DNA of 64,000 nt from Phoronis australis (GCA_002633005.1 NMRA01000113.1:562747-626746), one strand, 5' to 3'. Positions 1 to 11,935 are shown, counted from the stretch's first letter. Program-made: numbers and translations. Notes: generated by a model not told the origin, from the letters alone.

Positions 1-463
1 CATTTATTTTAGGAAACTGATTCGCACGTGAGCTGATGAGAAGTTACAAGATAAGTTGTATAGCTGTACATCACTTGAATTATACATTACATTTTCTGTG
101 AGGGAATGCAGGTTCATGGCAGCCTCAACCATTACTTTTTCCGGATGTTGTCTTGTAATTGGGTTTACCAACTATTTAAACGGCAACACATGGAATTCAG
201 TTATTATGGCTAATAACATTGTTTAGGTATTGAAAAAATGTGACAGCTCACAGAGATAATGTGGTGTTACCCATGTAAGATACAAGTGTAAAATTTGCAA
301 GACAGTTGAAAGTTATTGGGAGACTGAATGTATTTGACACTTAAAGCAGTCACATGGCTTTGGCGTATATTTTTTTCTCAAAACTTCCAGATAAAAATTG
401 CTTTTGAAAATGGTAATATAGTTATCCCAAACTTAACAGTTCAATCTTAACTTTCTTTTTCAG
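1..463. other. non-coding, no gene seen
   Basis: AT-rich sequence with no recognisable coding motif. It ends in a pyrimidine-rich tract plus CAG at 461-463, which reads as the 3' splice site in front of the SWIM exon at 464, so at least its right end is probably an old transposon intron. Confidence 0.5.
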
Positions 464-1630
464 TTTACACTAACAAATGTCAATGGTGTTGACATCACAG
501 AGCGCAGCTGCTCGTGTATTGCAGGAAAGGGATTCTGCCAACATCAAGTTGCACTACTATTTCAGACAAATCATTACCAAAACTTGAAGAAGATCCCAGA
601 AATTGTTACAAAAACAGACGAGCGATGCACCTGGACCATTCCCCCCCACGAACAAAAAGCTTCGCAATTCGTCCTGTCACTGATGTGATTGTCTATAAGC
701 CAGTCTTCCCCTCGTCAACTGGTGAAGCTTCATCAAAACACAAGCGGGTGGAACAGGGCGTAAAGTTAACTTTGTGGAACCCTCTTTCCATGCTGCTCTG
801 CAAGGTGCCAAGCATGATCAACCAGCTGATGCCCACGTATACAAATCAAGATAAGCCGCCCAAATGGGTAATGATTTGGAACGTCAGTGACAATTTACCT
901 TAGTAGACTCCAACTTTGGATCCCTAGTGAAGGGTTCCTTATTATCTTATCAAGAAAAATCAGTCCCAGAAATAGTTTTCTTGGGTCCTAGCACTCTCCC
1001 CGACTTGGACATCCCCTGACTACCCCCCATAGAGATCGACATGGATGGAGCAAGCGGTGTGCAGAAAGTTGTGCTAAAGTCTCTGCAAACGACGTTATTA
1101 GTCACTTCAGTATGAGCATGAGACAAGGAAGCAAAGCGAATGCCCGAGTGGTTTAGACTACGCGAGCTGCGACTAACAGCGTCAAAGTTTAGGACTGTAG
1201 CAGCCTGGCGTAGCAAGTTTGAGGAGTTGGCCACAGACTTGCTTACAAAGAAAGTCTGCAGTACACCAGCCATGCAATATGGTATTGACCACGAGGCTGT
1301 GGCTGCGAAAAAATACTCCGAAACTTTTGGAGTGATATTCACGACGTTGGCTTTGTCATTAACCCATCGGCTTGTCACTAAGGGTGCAGCCCTGATCGGT
1401 GCATATTTGACCCCGATGGACAGCCTCAGTGGGGACTTTTGGAGGTGAAATGCTCTACCAAGGAAACCCTTGCCGAGGTTGCATACTTGAATGACAGCGA
1501 GAATGAGTTGGAGCTGAAGCGTAGTCATACATATTATGATCAGTGCATTGGACAAATGGCTATCACGGGAGCAGAATGGTGCGACTTTCTTATTATGTGT
1601 GGGACACATACTTTTGTGAGAGAATTTTGA
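464..1630 (+). pseudogene. SWIM zinc finger + YqaJ-type exonuclease relic (transposon protein)
   Basis: The exon opens after a CAG acceptor. It encodes a SWIM zinc finger of the form CxCx6CxH (CSCIAGKGFCQH, about 515-565) followed by an open stretch to a TGA near 670. A second coding block from about 1120 to 1625 matches the YqaJ/lambda-exonuclease fold in order: a GIDHE segment (1281-1295) that supplies the first acidic residue, a GFVINP strand, an SPD acidic motif, and the catalytic ExK as LLEVKC near 1436-1450. The YqaJ part is broken by a frameshift near 1335-1350 and an in-frame stop at about 1377. SWIM plus YqaJ proteins are known companions of invertebrate DNA transposons. The nuclease assignment comes from motifs; the transposon link is inferred from the neighbouring DDE and SAP relics. 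It is dead as it stands. Confidence 0.75.
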
Positions 1631-1639
1631 CGGACAATG

Positions 1640-3320
1640 ACTACTTTCGGGAAATGAAAAGAAAGTTGTCGTTTACATTATGATTTAAACAGTTTGATGG
1701 TAGCAAAGCAAAATGAGAATTTTTCAAAGAAATACAGTTTTCTGGTGCTTGCTTCCGCTTTAGTTAAATTGAAATATTACAATATTGCAAAAATATAATG
1801 TCCCGACAGTTAACCTGTAATTAATTAATCATTATAGCTTTCATATTTTTCTGTAGATTAATGCTAGATGACCATAGTTTATCTGAGCAACCGCACATGT
1901 AACGGGGATTTTAGACTACAACATGACAAGACAGTTTTTATAATACTGGATTCATGCAGGCATTAGCAAAATGTTTTTAAGTCATAAATTACATAAATTT
2001 CATATGCATAGGCAAATGCATGTCTTCCCTAAGTTGAACTGGCGTTCCCAAAAAGCGCTCATGTTTTCCTCGGAAAGGGCGCTTATGGTTGCTCTTTCGG
2101 GAAAATAATTCAAGCTGCAAAGTGCATTGTCTGAAAGCACCCTGGGCAATCTTTCGGAAATTCACAGTACAGCTGCAGGCAGTACTAGAAGTTACCGTAA
2201 GTTTACTTTTATTTCAACAAAACTGATTGCCAAAATTGACATTTTAAAATTGATCAAATGCTTAGAGCATTGTTAAAAATGCGCAAAGTTTGTGTTCGTT
2301 GACAACAGCTCTACAATGCACAAAATGAAGCAAAAATTTCCTTATTTGACTTACAGTCAACTGCAATGCACCATAAACTGCTAAACGATTGACTGCCTGA
2401 GGATTACGTCAACACTTAATGAGGAAAGTAATATGTGTTTAATGTACAGAAATGGCCAACTCCACAATACAACACAGTGTTTGTAACTTTCAAATACACG
2501 TTACAAAATGTCACCCTGAAAATTGGTCAGTAAGCAACACACACTCCAAATCTGGTTTGTTGACCCGACAAGTTACAAAGGAAACACACCCTTAAATATG
2601 TGGAAGCACTTCACTCTGCCAATAACGCGCTCCACATACACCCTCAAACGTGCAATGGTTAAATAAATTACGCAAGAACTACCTCCAAAGACAAACGAGA
2701 TTAGTAAATAGTGTTTCAAAAATCTTTTTGGTAGTCAGATATTTATGTTCAACAAGCAGCTAGAAGTTACCAAAGTTCCAGAAACACGTACGATTTGACC
2801 ATGAATGTGATCACCCTCTGGAGTCTGAGAGACTGCTTGGCAACACCCGGCAACAGGCAGAGTGAAATGACTGGTTCATTGAGTAATTCACATCGACGGT
2901 AAATCTATCCAAATGTGCTGAAACTGTAACACAAAGTCTTAACAACCTGCCGAATGTTAAAACACGGTTGAAAGGAATTGCAACAGTGAACTGACACATG
3001 ATCAAGGCATGTCGGCAGATATCAGTCGATCAATCTCGGCTGATCAGTACGAATTTCGTTTCGGAAATATGCGACGATAAAATATTTTTTTCAGCACTTC
3101 ATTTACCTTGAAATGTCTTCTAGGATCCCTTCAAATGTTACAACTCTATTAACGACCAAGAACTTCATCCTTAGGGAATTTATGAAACGAAAGTTTACAC
3201 TTATTTGATGAACTGCTGCAATGCGACACAAAAGCAGAACATGCTTGTTAAGGGGCAGAACTAGGTCACATCTGCTCGCCTCATTTTCAATCCGTATTTG
3301 TAAACATGACAAATGCATGA
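1640..3320. other. non-coding stretch, nothing identified
   Basis: About 1.7 kb with no ORF or motif I can assign. The short minus-strand ORF at 2811-3005 has no recognisable domain. The interval separates the SWIM-YqaJ relic from the triplicated transposase block. Confidence 0.4.
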
Positions 3321-3686
3321 AAGTAGAGAATAGTCACCATTCCATTTGTACATCAATACTTCATGGGATACTTAGTATTGACTTGTATGTTTATTTGTAT
3401 TGTAAATCTTGTGGGTTCAGTTGCCATCCGTTGAAATCATTCTCAATGTATGGCATTTCTTTTTAGCTGGAAAACGTGGTTGCATAACCCTAAGTCGCAT
3501 CCTCAAGTTCGTCTTTACTGTTTGATATTTACGATCTGTGCTTCGCCAACACTTATTTTGGCCTTTTATAGTCAAGAAAGAAGCCATTACAATATTGCAT
3601 AGTTCATCATCATTTGGTTTAACCAAGCCACGTGGACTTTTCCAGCACCGTGTTTGCTTCCTTTATATAACAACTTTGTGTTGCAG

Positions 3687-3867
3687 CTGATGGAACAGAA
3701 ACCCACCATCAAGTTCCTCCTGATGCCAGGTTCTGATGAGGGACAAATGACATCTCGGATACTGATCGAAATGTTTTGTGCCAATTTATACCCTCTTGGC
3801 TCAGTGAGAAGGGCATCAGAAGAGAAAATCTACAAAAGATTTATCAGATATACTAAAGATGTTGCAG
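3687..3867 (+). pseudogene. transposon exon B, copy 1
   Basis: A 181-nt open exon between a TTGCAG acceptor and a CAG|GTAGAT donor. It encodes about 60 residues containing KPTIKFLLMPGSDEGQMT and ending YTKDVAG. I do not recognise the domain. The copy at 4622-4802 has the same length and splice phase with only a few substitutions, which indicates it was a real exon of the transposon gene. Its role relative to the DDE exon is unknown. Confidence 0.5.
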
Positions 3868-4621
3868 GTAGATGTTGAAACCAATTGTAGACATAAAACA
3901 TGGAGCAGTATAAGAGTATACGCCAGACACACTGCCTGTTACTTAATACTTCAGCAATGTACAGCTACAGGTAAATATGAGAGTATACTGTCACTCTACT
4001 TATACTGTTAAAGTTTCAATTAAAATTCTTCATAAATACTTAATTAATAATTGAGAACTGCTGGCTTGAACTAAAGGAGTGAATATTTGTTTGTATTTCT
4101 AAATAGTCACCATTCCATTTGTGCATGAATACTTCATGGGATACTTAGTATTGTTGTATGCTTATTTGTATTGTAAATCTTGTGGGTTCAGTTGCCATCC
4201 ATTGAAATCATTCTCAATATATGGCATTTCTTTTTAGATGGAAAACGTGGTTGCATAACCCTAAGTAACATCCTCAAGTTCGTCACTGGGCTGGAGCGTC
4301 GTCCCATCCTGGACTTTTCTGTCGAGCCAACAATAGAATTTCCCTGCGCTACACCTTATCAGTGATTCCTACCAACGGCATCAACCTGCAGCAACATACT
4401 AAGACATCCCGTTGAACCATTGCCTTCTCTTAGAGCACCCGTTCAAGATAACCTGTTTGATATTTACGATCTGTGCTTCGCCAACACTCATTTTGGCCTT
4501 TTATAGTCAAGAAAGACGCCATTACAATATTGTATAGTTCATCGTCATTTGGTTTAACAAAGCCACGTGGACTTTTCCAGCACCTTGTTTGCTTCTTTTA
4601 TATAACAACTTTGTGTTACAG

Positions 4622-4802
4622 CTGATGGAAGAGAAACCCACCATCAAGTTCCTCCTGATGCCAGGTTCTGATGAGGGACAAATGACATCTCGGATAATGA
4701 TCGAAATGTTTCGTGCCAATTTATACCCTCTTGGCTCAGTGAGAAGAGCATCAGAGGAGGAAATCTACAAAAGATTTGTCAGATATACTAAAGATGTTGC
4801 AG
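4622..4802 (+). pseudogene. transposon exon B, copy 2
   Basis: Paralogue of the exon at 3687-3867, 935 bp downstream, with the same 181-nt length, a TTACAG acceptor and a CAG|GTAAAT donor. Substitutions are mostly conservative (for example EEKPTIKF for EQKPTIKF). No known domain recognised. Confidence 0.5.
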
Positions 4803-5169
4803 GTAAATGTTGGAACCAATTGTAGACATAAAACATGGAGCAGTGTAAGAGTATATGGCAGACACGCTGCCTGTTGCTTAAAACTTCAGCAATATACTGC
4901 TACAGGTAAATATGACAGCATACTGGCACTCTACTTATACTATTAAACTTACAATTAAAATTCTTCATAAATACTTAATTAATAATTGAGAACTGCTGGC
5001 TTAAACTAAAAGAGTGAATATTTGTTTGCATTTCTAAATGGTTACCATTCCATTTGTGCATCAATACTTCATGGGATACTTAGTATTGACTTGTATGTTT
5101 ATTTGTATTGTAAATTTTGTGGGTTCAGTTGCCATCCGTTGAAATCATTCTCAATGTATGTCATTTTTT

Positions 5170-5610
5170 TAGCTGGAAAACGTGGTTGCATAACCCTAAG
5201 TCACATCCTCAAGTTCGTCTTTACTGTGTTTTACGCTCGGTTAACATTTGGCCAAGTAGGAAAAAGGTTAAAAAACACATGCCTGCTGCGTTCCTAGATA
5301 AGTATCCAAACACACGAGTAATCTTGGACTGTACGGAAATGTGGATTCAAAAGCCGTCAAGCTTGGTTTTAAATTCGGAATTTTATTCACACTACAAAGG
5401 CAGGACCACTCTGAAAGCTTTAGTTGGTGTGGCCCCGTCTGGCGCTGTGACATTTGTATCAAAGCTGTTCACTGGCTCCATCTCCGATAAGGCCATTTGT
5501 CAGGTCTCTGGTATTCTTGATCTTATTGAGCCAGGGGACGAGGTCATGGTAGACAAAGGGTTCGTCACTGGGCTGGAACGTCGCCCCATCCTGGACTTTT
5601 CTACCTAGCC
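5170..5610 (+). pseudogene. DDE_Tnp_4-type transposase fragment (ISL2EU/Harbinger-like)
   Basis: Reading from the acceptor near 5172, the frame gives a W-rich helix region, a WPSR segment, MPAAFLDKYPNTRVILDCTE with the first catalytic Asp, a segment with PSS and YSHYKGRTTLK, then VGVAPSGAVTFVS and GSISDKAI, and MVDKGF with the second catalytic Asp at about 5549-5566. These are the ordered hallmarks of DDE_Tnp_4 transposases frequent in invertebrate genomes. The region carrying the third catalytic acid is missing: the reading frame runs into segment C and stops at about 5606. Together with the nearby SWIM, SAP and YqaJ relics, this suggests an ISL2EU-like element. Superfamily placement is inference. 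Confidence 0.75.
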
Positions 5611-5888
5611 AACAATAGAATTTCCCTGTGCTACACCTTATCAGTGATTCCTACCAACAGCATCAACTTGCAGCAACATACTAAGACTTCCCGTTGAACC
5701 ACTGCCTCCTCTTAGAGCCCCCGTTCCAGATAACCTGTTTGATATTTACGATCTGTGATTCGCCAACACTTATTTTGGCCTTTTATAATCTAGAAATGAA
5801 AGCAAATTGCCCATCTGCATAACCTGACTACGTCTGCACAAATATTTAATCAGCTGATGCATTGTGGTAACACACTGAGTAACCCAAA

Positions 5889-6091
5889 ATGGCGATTCAG
5901 ATAAGAGAGGTTGGAGATACTGTGTTGACTAATCTAAGCAGAGTGTTTACTTACTGACAGAAGATGTCCCAGGTGCTAAAGTAACGAAGCGGTTTGCAGC
6001 GTGTTCTGTCCCCGAGTTGAGGAGATGGCTAAAATATCGCGGCGCAACACTGAAAGGAAAGCATTCTGACCTTGTGCTAGTTTTCATTTGT
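5889..6091 (+). pseudogene. SAP-like N-terminal exon of SWIM/YqaJ protein, copy B
   Basis: An ATG at 5889 opens a short frame. The recognisable part starts at 5954 in another frame: LTEDVPGAKVTKRF followed by VPELRRWLKYRGATLKGKHSDLV. The pattern of hydrophobic residue, then RRWL, then RG, then K-x-DLV is that of a SAP-type DNA-binding helix-extended loop. It precedes the SWIM exon at 6649 and has a paralogue at 8020-8168. It appears to be the first exon of the transposon-associated SAP-SWIM-YqaJ protein, now frameshifted. Confidence 0.5.
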
Positions 6092-6648
6092 AACGTTAAG
6101 AACACCGGTCGGTGGTCGACACCGGCTATTGCCTTTAAGATTTATTCAATATTATCGACCTGCGTCATTTATGGCGACCACCTGTAACATTTTAGAATCA
6201 CATGTGATTTTGTGCAGCTGATTTCACGCGTTTGTTGGATCAGAAAGAAGTGTTTTTAATACCAGTTTTGGACCAACATGGTCGGTGACATTTTTAAGTG
6301 GCCGCATGTCTGAGTGTCCAAAGCAAAATCAAGGGAAACATTAGTGCACAAGGAAGAAGCCTCTGTAAACGGATGCTCAAACTAATTTTTGTTCTGACTG
6401 CACAGTCTCAATTAAAAATGACTATTTTATTTAATACAGAAGACAGTGGACAAACTTTTGGTTGGGGATTTCTGATTCCCACTTAAATGTTACTGCATGT
6501 GCCTGTGCTATTATTTAGTTTAGTGTGTCTGGTCTGGGCTATGATTTAAACCTTGAAAATATAATTATTTCTGGCGGTGTTAATGTTTACAGATGTGACG
6601 TCATTGATTAAGTCAATTCAAAATTAATATATAACACGTCATTTGCAG

Positions 6649-7311
6649 GTGTGAGCTGTATGCCAGTGACGCAGAAAGAAGCAGTGAAATCATTGATCCC
6701 GACGGTGGTCAGTGGAAAACCATCAAACAAATAGGCCACACAGCAGTCTCCAAGACCACTTCACCATTTGTGGTGTCTGAAAGTCAGTGGGCATCGTCAA
6801 CCCAACCAATTCCAGAACCCTTTGAAAGTGGTACTATTTACCAACATGTTGGGAGGCAGGCCGGAATAACATCGTAGAGATGGTTTTCCTTTATTCAAAT
6901 GTGACAAGGTAGTCAGGATGAAAATAAATCCATGTACTGGCCATAATCACATAGCAGTAGAATGTTTTGTTGAGGCCAGTTTCTCAATTTCTGTCCAACA
7001 CCGCATGAACATTGTACTTAACAAAGTCACAGGAAGTCTTGTTTGGCCATTGCAAATGCAAGGGTAGTGCAGGGGGGAGATGTAAGCATGTGACTGCAGG
7101 ACTGTACAAAATTCTCGATCTAAAGGACAGTGACTCCCCCAATGTGCCTGAAGAACTTGCCTGCACCCAGAAGCCTAGGGCATGGGAAACATATGGCACA
7201 AATAAACAGTTCAAGGTATCAGGAAAATTTAGTGACTTGGTATTTGTCAACCACCAGTTAGGAAAGGACTCTAATAGTCATTTGGCAAGAAATGAAGCGC
7301 CGAAACTATAA
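6649..7311 (+). pseudogene. SWIM zinc-finger protein fragment, copy B
   Basis: The exon starts after TTTGCAG with the phase-1 junction G|TGT and encodes CELYASDAERSSEIIDPDGG, homologous in sequence and phase to the exon at 9836. A frame break lies between about 6870 and 7010. The SWIM core then follows as HCKCKGSAGGRCKH (CxCx6CxH, about 7050-7095), a downstream VPEELACTQKPRAW motif, and a stop after 7300. Family resemblance is to transposon-associated SWIM proteins. The YqaJ part is absent; a BEL/Pao remnant follows at 7490. Confidence 0.7.
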
Positions 7312-7489
7312 TTCCGTGGGCACAACACAACTTACAAAAAGAAGGTTGGACGATCTGCCTGCTTCATGGCTGGAGAAGAGGCGGACATTCTAGGCACACA
7401 TCATTACTCAACCATCTAATGTAAGTTCAAGTAAGATATGAATCTGAGACAAAACATCCACAGGACATGAAACATTTGATATTAGTTTA

Positions 7490-7860
7490 GTCATGGTGAA
7501 AGCTCGAGTAGCTCCAGTAAAAAAGATGACCTTGCTATATTTGGAATTATTAGGTGCTTTAGTTGGTGCAAGATTGTTGAAATCTGTTCATAATGCCCTA
7601 AAACTAGGAAATGATGTTTCTTATAATTGTTGGAGAGACTCAAATTGTCATAGCATGGATTAAAGGGGATGCTTCTAGATGGAAAGTATTTGTCATTAAC
7701 AGAGTAAATGAAATACAAGATTTAACTGATCCCTCACATTGGAATTGAAAGTTCTGAGAACCAAGCTGACCTACTGACCAGGGGAATTACTGCAGACATT
7801 TTAATTGGGTAAAATTGTGGTTTGTGGTTAGAAGGCCCCCCTGGTTATGTAAACAAAGTG
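7490..7860 (+). pseudogene. BEL/Pao-type LTR retrotransposon RNase H remnant
   Basis: Fragments in several frames give the conserved order of a BEL/Pao polyprotein C-terminal region: LYLELLGALVGARL, then an IAWIKGDASRWK-like segment, FVINRVNEIQ, an SHWN motif, NQADLLTRGI, and a terminal LWLEGPPWL-like motif near 7820-7850. There are several frameshifts and stops, so it is an old broken copy. It was inserted between the two SAP-SWIM relics. No LTRs are visible around it. Confidence 0.7.
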
Positions 7861-8019
7861 AGTATGAAGTGACTCTGCTTTGTGAGACCGATTTGAACTT
7901 TGACAATACCCTTTGTGCAAATCTAAATGCGCTTGCACAAAATCTTAGTTCGGCTAGAGCATCATGGGATCGTTTGAGGTTACAGCGTGACCAAGTCTGC
8001 AGCTGTTGTTCTGTAAATT

Positions 8020-8168
8020 GCGAGGCATGGAGAAAAACTCACAGAGGGCGATGTTTTTGGTGCAAACATCGATGTGCCGTTCGAGGCAGCAAGTGTGACA
8101 CAGCTGAAGCGCTGGCTAAAATGCTATTGTGCGCAGACTACTGGAAGGAAACCAGTCTAATTGAACGG
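8020..8168 (+). pseudogene. SAP-like exon, copy C
   Basis: One frame reads EKLTEGDVFGANIDVPFEAA and then VTQLKRWLKCYCAQTTGRK. It parallels copy B at 5954 (LTEDVPGAKV...VPELRRWL). The exon ends at a good donor (CG|GTAAGTA at 8168/8169) after a premature TAA at about 8158. The larger ORF of another frame across this interval (7815-8171) is a shadow. It should pair with the SWIM exon at 9836. Confidence 0.5.
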
Positions 8169-9835
8169 TAAGTACATTTGACACTGGAGTTGTAAGGCCT
8201 ACACCGCGACGTGGTCACAACGTGGAACCACTCGTAATCGGGGTTATTAAGAGCTTTGAGGACTTCAATATATTTTTTATTTGTCACACTTTAGTGTACC
8301 CCGATGTTCCTTGCGAGATATACACAGCGATTAATTATGCCAAGGCCAGTCAAGGGGTACTATATGTTTGCTTAGTTACAGTGCTGTTCCTATTCTGCCC
8401 AGAGACAAGGCACAGATAGAGAAGGGAGTAACTGAACGTGCAAGTAAGATTGCATGTAATGAACACCCTAATGCTTAATATTAGGTCATTGCTGGAACAT
8501 GAATGGTACAAAAGGTAATTTAGGAGTTCTCATACTTAATTCATTTTGCCTGTGCTCACTCTCTGGTTCATATACCTTCCCATTATCCATTGCCTGGTCC
8601 TCTTATTCTATCAATCTAGGACTATGGCCCCTAAAGCTTTTGACTGCTCGACCAGAATAGAAAATTATCTAGTTTTCTAAATCATGCGGAGTAGGGCCAT
8701 GGTATTGCTGGCTTTGTGAGCGGAGTTCAGGCGTGCGTAACTTTCGCAGGTTTTCCCAGTCAGGGGTATCACCATTGTTGGGCTCAACTGTGGCTGATGC
8801 AGAGCTTGAAATTTTCCTTTTTTAATATATTGGATTTCCTCTACTTTGGTTTTGATTCCCTCCTATTTTATTTCCAGTTTCCCTTTTTGTTATTTTTCCT
8901 ACTGTTATTTTTACTTAATTCATGCATTGAAAAGCCTTTATTTCAGTTATATTTTACAACACAAAAATATTTCTATCACACAAGCATATTTATTTGCTGA
9001 AAGGATACATCGCCTGGGAAATTTTCCTCTTGATATCGTTAACCGTTCCAAGCCCTGTGTAATCCAATTGCCCTCTGGCAACCAAATTTCTGAAATCTGA
9101 TTTGATGAATGGGAAATTCACAACAAGTCTACGATGACCGAAGTGAACTCGTATTATTAACTGCATTTTTGATAACAGCTAACTCGAAAGCTTGTGGGGC
9201 ACTGTGGTCTTGTCTTTGTTTTCAAACGACTTAAATGTCAGGACGTTCTGGTACATTTCCCATTACATTTAATTGAAGCAAGACAGGTTTTATTATTTAC
9301 TGTCACAGTATTGTTCTAGCTGTTACTTTGTCACTGCAACCTACATTTATGTTCTGACTAAACACAGCTTGTAAATCTTCAGACAACCTAATTATCAGGA
9401 CCTAACCGTCGTAACCGGACAGTGCCACAACGGAAATTGGTGTAATTTATTTCTCAGGTTTTGCTTTAGGTAACATTTTATAAAACACATGGTATTTAGG
9501 TCAGTTTGATATTTAGGTACACTATGCGTACTTCAAATGAACTAGTTTACGCTTATTGACTACAGGAACAATGCTATAAGTTTCAAGTTTGCACTCAAAA
9601 TCTCAATTTTGTACTCTAGTAAGTTTGTAGCTTGAATGCAAACATGGAATGGGTAGTAGTCTACTTAGCACAGATTAATAGACACATAATAGAAGGGAAA
9701 TGTCAAAAATAGTTTCGATTTCGAGTACAAAGATTACAGGAGGCCCTTGTCTATTGAAACCCATAAACCTTTGACTTTTTCAGGCACTGTCATGTGAAAT
9801 CTTCTGTAAGATACATGTTAATTTTTGCCTTTCAG
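8169..9835. other. probable transposon intron, no gene seen
   Basis: A 1.67 kb interval between the SAP-like exon donor and the SWIM exon acceptor (TTTCAG ending at 9835). It contains a T-rich tract at about 8810-8960 that produces two hydrophobic ORFs; these look compositional rather than coding. Confidence 0.45.
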
Positions 9836-10591
9836 TTGTTACACATATGCAAAGGATCCAGAGAGGGCTGCCAATATTATCGATCCTGATGCTGGGACAT
9901 CAGCAATGGCAAAAGCAGCATTAAAAAGAAGCCCTTTGTGCCAACAGGGCACGAAACAAAGTCTTTGTCAAACCTTCCCGTACTGTTTAGTGATGGCAAA
10001 ATTTCTGAGTGGATTGGCCATGAAGCTGAGAAACACAGAACATCTGGCTATACCATGTTTAAGTGTGGACTCGTTTCACAAGTACTTGTAATGCCCAGTG
10101 AGAACTTCTCCTGCAATGCTGTGGTGGGGGCAAGCTTTGGAAAAGACCGTTATTCTGTAACAATATCGCTAAGCAGCAATGGGCACGCGTTGCATGCAAA
10201 ATGCAAGTGCAAAGCCGGTGCATCCGGGAAGTGTAAGCACGTGTCGGCAGTGCTATTCCAGCTCAACGACTGGCGTCTGAGTGATACAAGAGAAATTCCA
10301 GAAATCCTTGCCTGCACTGAGAAACTGAAGGTGTGGGGCGTTCTGAAGAACAACCGAGGGTCAACCGTCCAAAAGTTCTCTGACTTAAACTTTGTAAAGT
10401 TTGCCCCTGGCAAAAGTGAAAGAAACCGAGAACATAGTAAGAGGTGGCGTGATTACATTTGTTTGCCGCCCAATAAGCTGCAGCTTTCAAAGTCCAGACT
10501 CCAAGATCTGTCAGAGTCTTTGAGTGGTGTACGGACTGTCTTCAGCAGCATCATTGCAGAGTTATGTTCACAGGCAGTCTATTATTTTTAA
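9836..10591 (+). pseudogene. SWIM zinc-finger protein, copy C
   Basis: After CAG at 9833-9835, the phase-1 exon T|TGT encodes CYTYAKDPERAANIIDPDAG, homologous to copy B. One frameshift near 9935 moves into a 217-residue open frame ending TAA at 10591. This contains LPVLFSDGKISEW, a beta-rich SVTISLSSNGHAL stretch, the SWIM core KCKCKAGASGKCKH (about 10200-10245), ACTEKLKVWGVL, and a charged tail. This is the best preserved SWIM copy in the window. No YqaJ domain follows. Confidence 0.75.
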
Positions 10592-11110
10592 TTTGAGTGC
10601 CTTCACAAGTTGCCCTGGTGTGGTTTACTACTTAAAATTTAGTCACCTATCTTGGGCTTTTGAAGCAAGTAAACAAAACTGCACTCTGCAACCTCAAATT
10701 TTTTGCACAAGTGGCTTTTGTCAAGGCACTCTTCAGCTTTAGTCATACATAGTATAAAGTGCCATCTATGGTGAATAAATTAGCCTTTGACATTAATCAT
10801 TTAAAGATTACTCTTAGTGCAACGGATCATAGCTAGTTAGACAACTTGTTGCTGTATTTTTCTGACTGCTATATGTAACTCGACCAACTCCATAAATTTT
10901 AACAAGAACATGTTTTTTTTTCAGAGTATTAGACCAGACGTGGAACCGGTCGCAAGTGATGTTGCCACTGCATCTATTTCGAGAGTAAATAGTCTTGACG
11001 TCAACGTCTCCAGCTTGAGGTTTTCGCCAATGAGATAAATATAGCATATAGCTCAGTGGTTATCGCCAAAGAGAACAAAGACGCATGCGCATATGCCATA
11101 TATTAGTTGT
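10592..11110. other. non-coding, nothing identified
   Basis: AT-rich spacer with a short poly-T run near 10913. No coding signal or repeat that I can assign. Confidence 0.4.
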
Positions 11111-11395
11111 GTGTTTGGTTGCCAGGATTGACGAAACAGAATCGACGAAACTGGATTGAATTCACGAAGCGGGATTGAATTCACAAGATGATAGGATGGA
11201 CAAAACAGAATCGATTAAACAACATTGAATTCAGTAAACAGGATAGACTATACAAAACAGCATGGAGTTCACGATATGGAATCCATGAATATGGAATAAA
11301 TTGATGTAACAGCATTGAATACACAAGATAGGATTGAATTTTCATACAGCTGGCACTGAGTTCATTCAATGGAATTGAATACACATTTTGATGTT
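11111..11395. repeat. degenerate short tandem repeat
   Basis: An imperfect ~25 bp unit built on the words GGATTGAATTCACAAG and AAACAGAATCGA recurs about ten times, with heavy substitution and length variation. It is likely a decayed minisatellite. The interval from 11,396 to 11,833 that follows has no recognisable gene. Confidence 0.6.
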
Positions 11396-11935
11396 TTTTA
11401 GGCTGCCCATACTATTTCCCATCTGCAGTACTAAATTGATCAGTGATTGAAATTTTACAACCGTAAGACAACTCACTTGAACACAGATAATTCTAGGTAT
11501 GGCACATCAGTCATGCTAACAAAAACTGAAAACCTTTGCTATTAATTTTATTTCAGATGATGAACTGTAATACTCCACTGAAAAAGGATATTATGTCGCA
11601 AGCTGTTATACTCTCACGCACACAATACTAAAAAAATGCTGCATTAAAGCAGAGGTAATTGGATTTTATTGCACTCGTTGACATTCAATTCAACAATGAT
11701 TTGCTGGAAACCAGGCCCGTGTTTATATGCAGCTCATGCATTTCATTTTGTTCAAAACTCACGCAGCTGAAGAAATCAGCAAGAATAGAGGTTAGCAATC
11801 TCATTGCTCAGTCTGAAGATCCAACAAAAACATGTAGGGGTAGTTCGGGGAAACTCGGAGAGCGGTAAAATTCGGACAAATCTAAATGAATGTCAAATAA
11901 ATCACAACCTACCCACCCTTTCCAATAAGCTTCCT

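Larger units (their letters stand above)
3331..5790 (+). repeat. three rearranged tandem copies of a DDE-transposon segment
   Basis: Four segments recur in the same order. A (intron end plus exon start ending in the words TTTTTAGCTGGAAAACGTGG) is at about 3331-3515, 4104-4282 and 5039-5220. D (transposase core) occurs only at 5220-5561. C (from GTCACTGGGCTGG) is at 4283-4448 and 5562-5728. B (from TTTGATATTTACG, including a 181-nt exon) is at 3520-4100, 4455-5038 and, truncated, 5735-5790. Copy 1 is therefore A-B, copy 2 A-C-B and copy 3 A-D-C-B(cut). This is best explained by tandem duplication of one transposon with internal deletions in copies 1 and 2. Confidence 0.75.

Noticed and set aside
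7815-8171. 118-aa cysteine-containing ORF
   Set aside because: It is a frame shadow joining the end of the BEL/Pao remnant to the SAP-like exon; the recognisable SAP residues are in another frame.
8716-9100. Two overlapping hydrophobic ORFs of 94 and 84 aa
   Set aside because: They come from a T-rich tract (many Phe/Leu codons) with no homology or splice context.
11181-11384. 67-aa minus-strand ORF with repeated SIPLNEL/SMLF-like words
   Set aside because: Its periodicity reflects the degenerate tandem repeat in the DNA.
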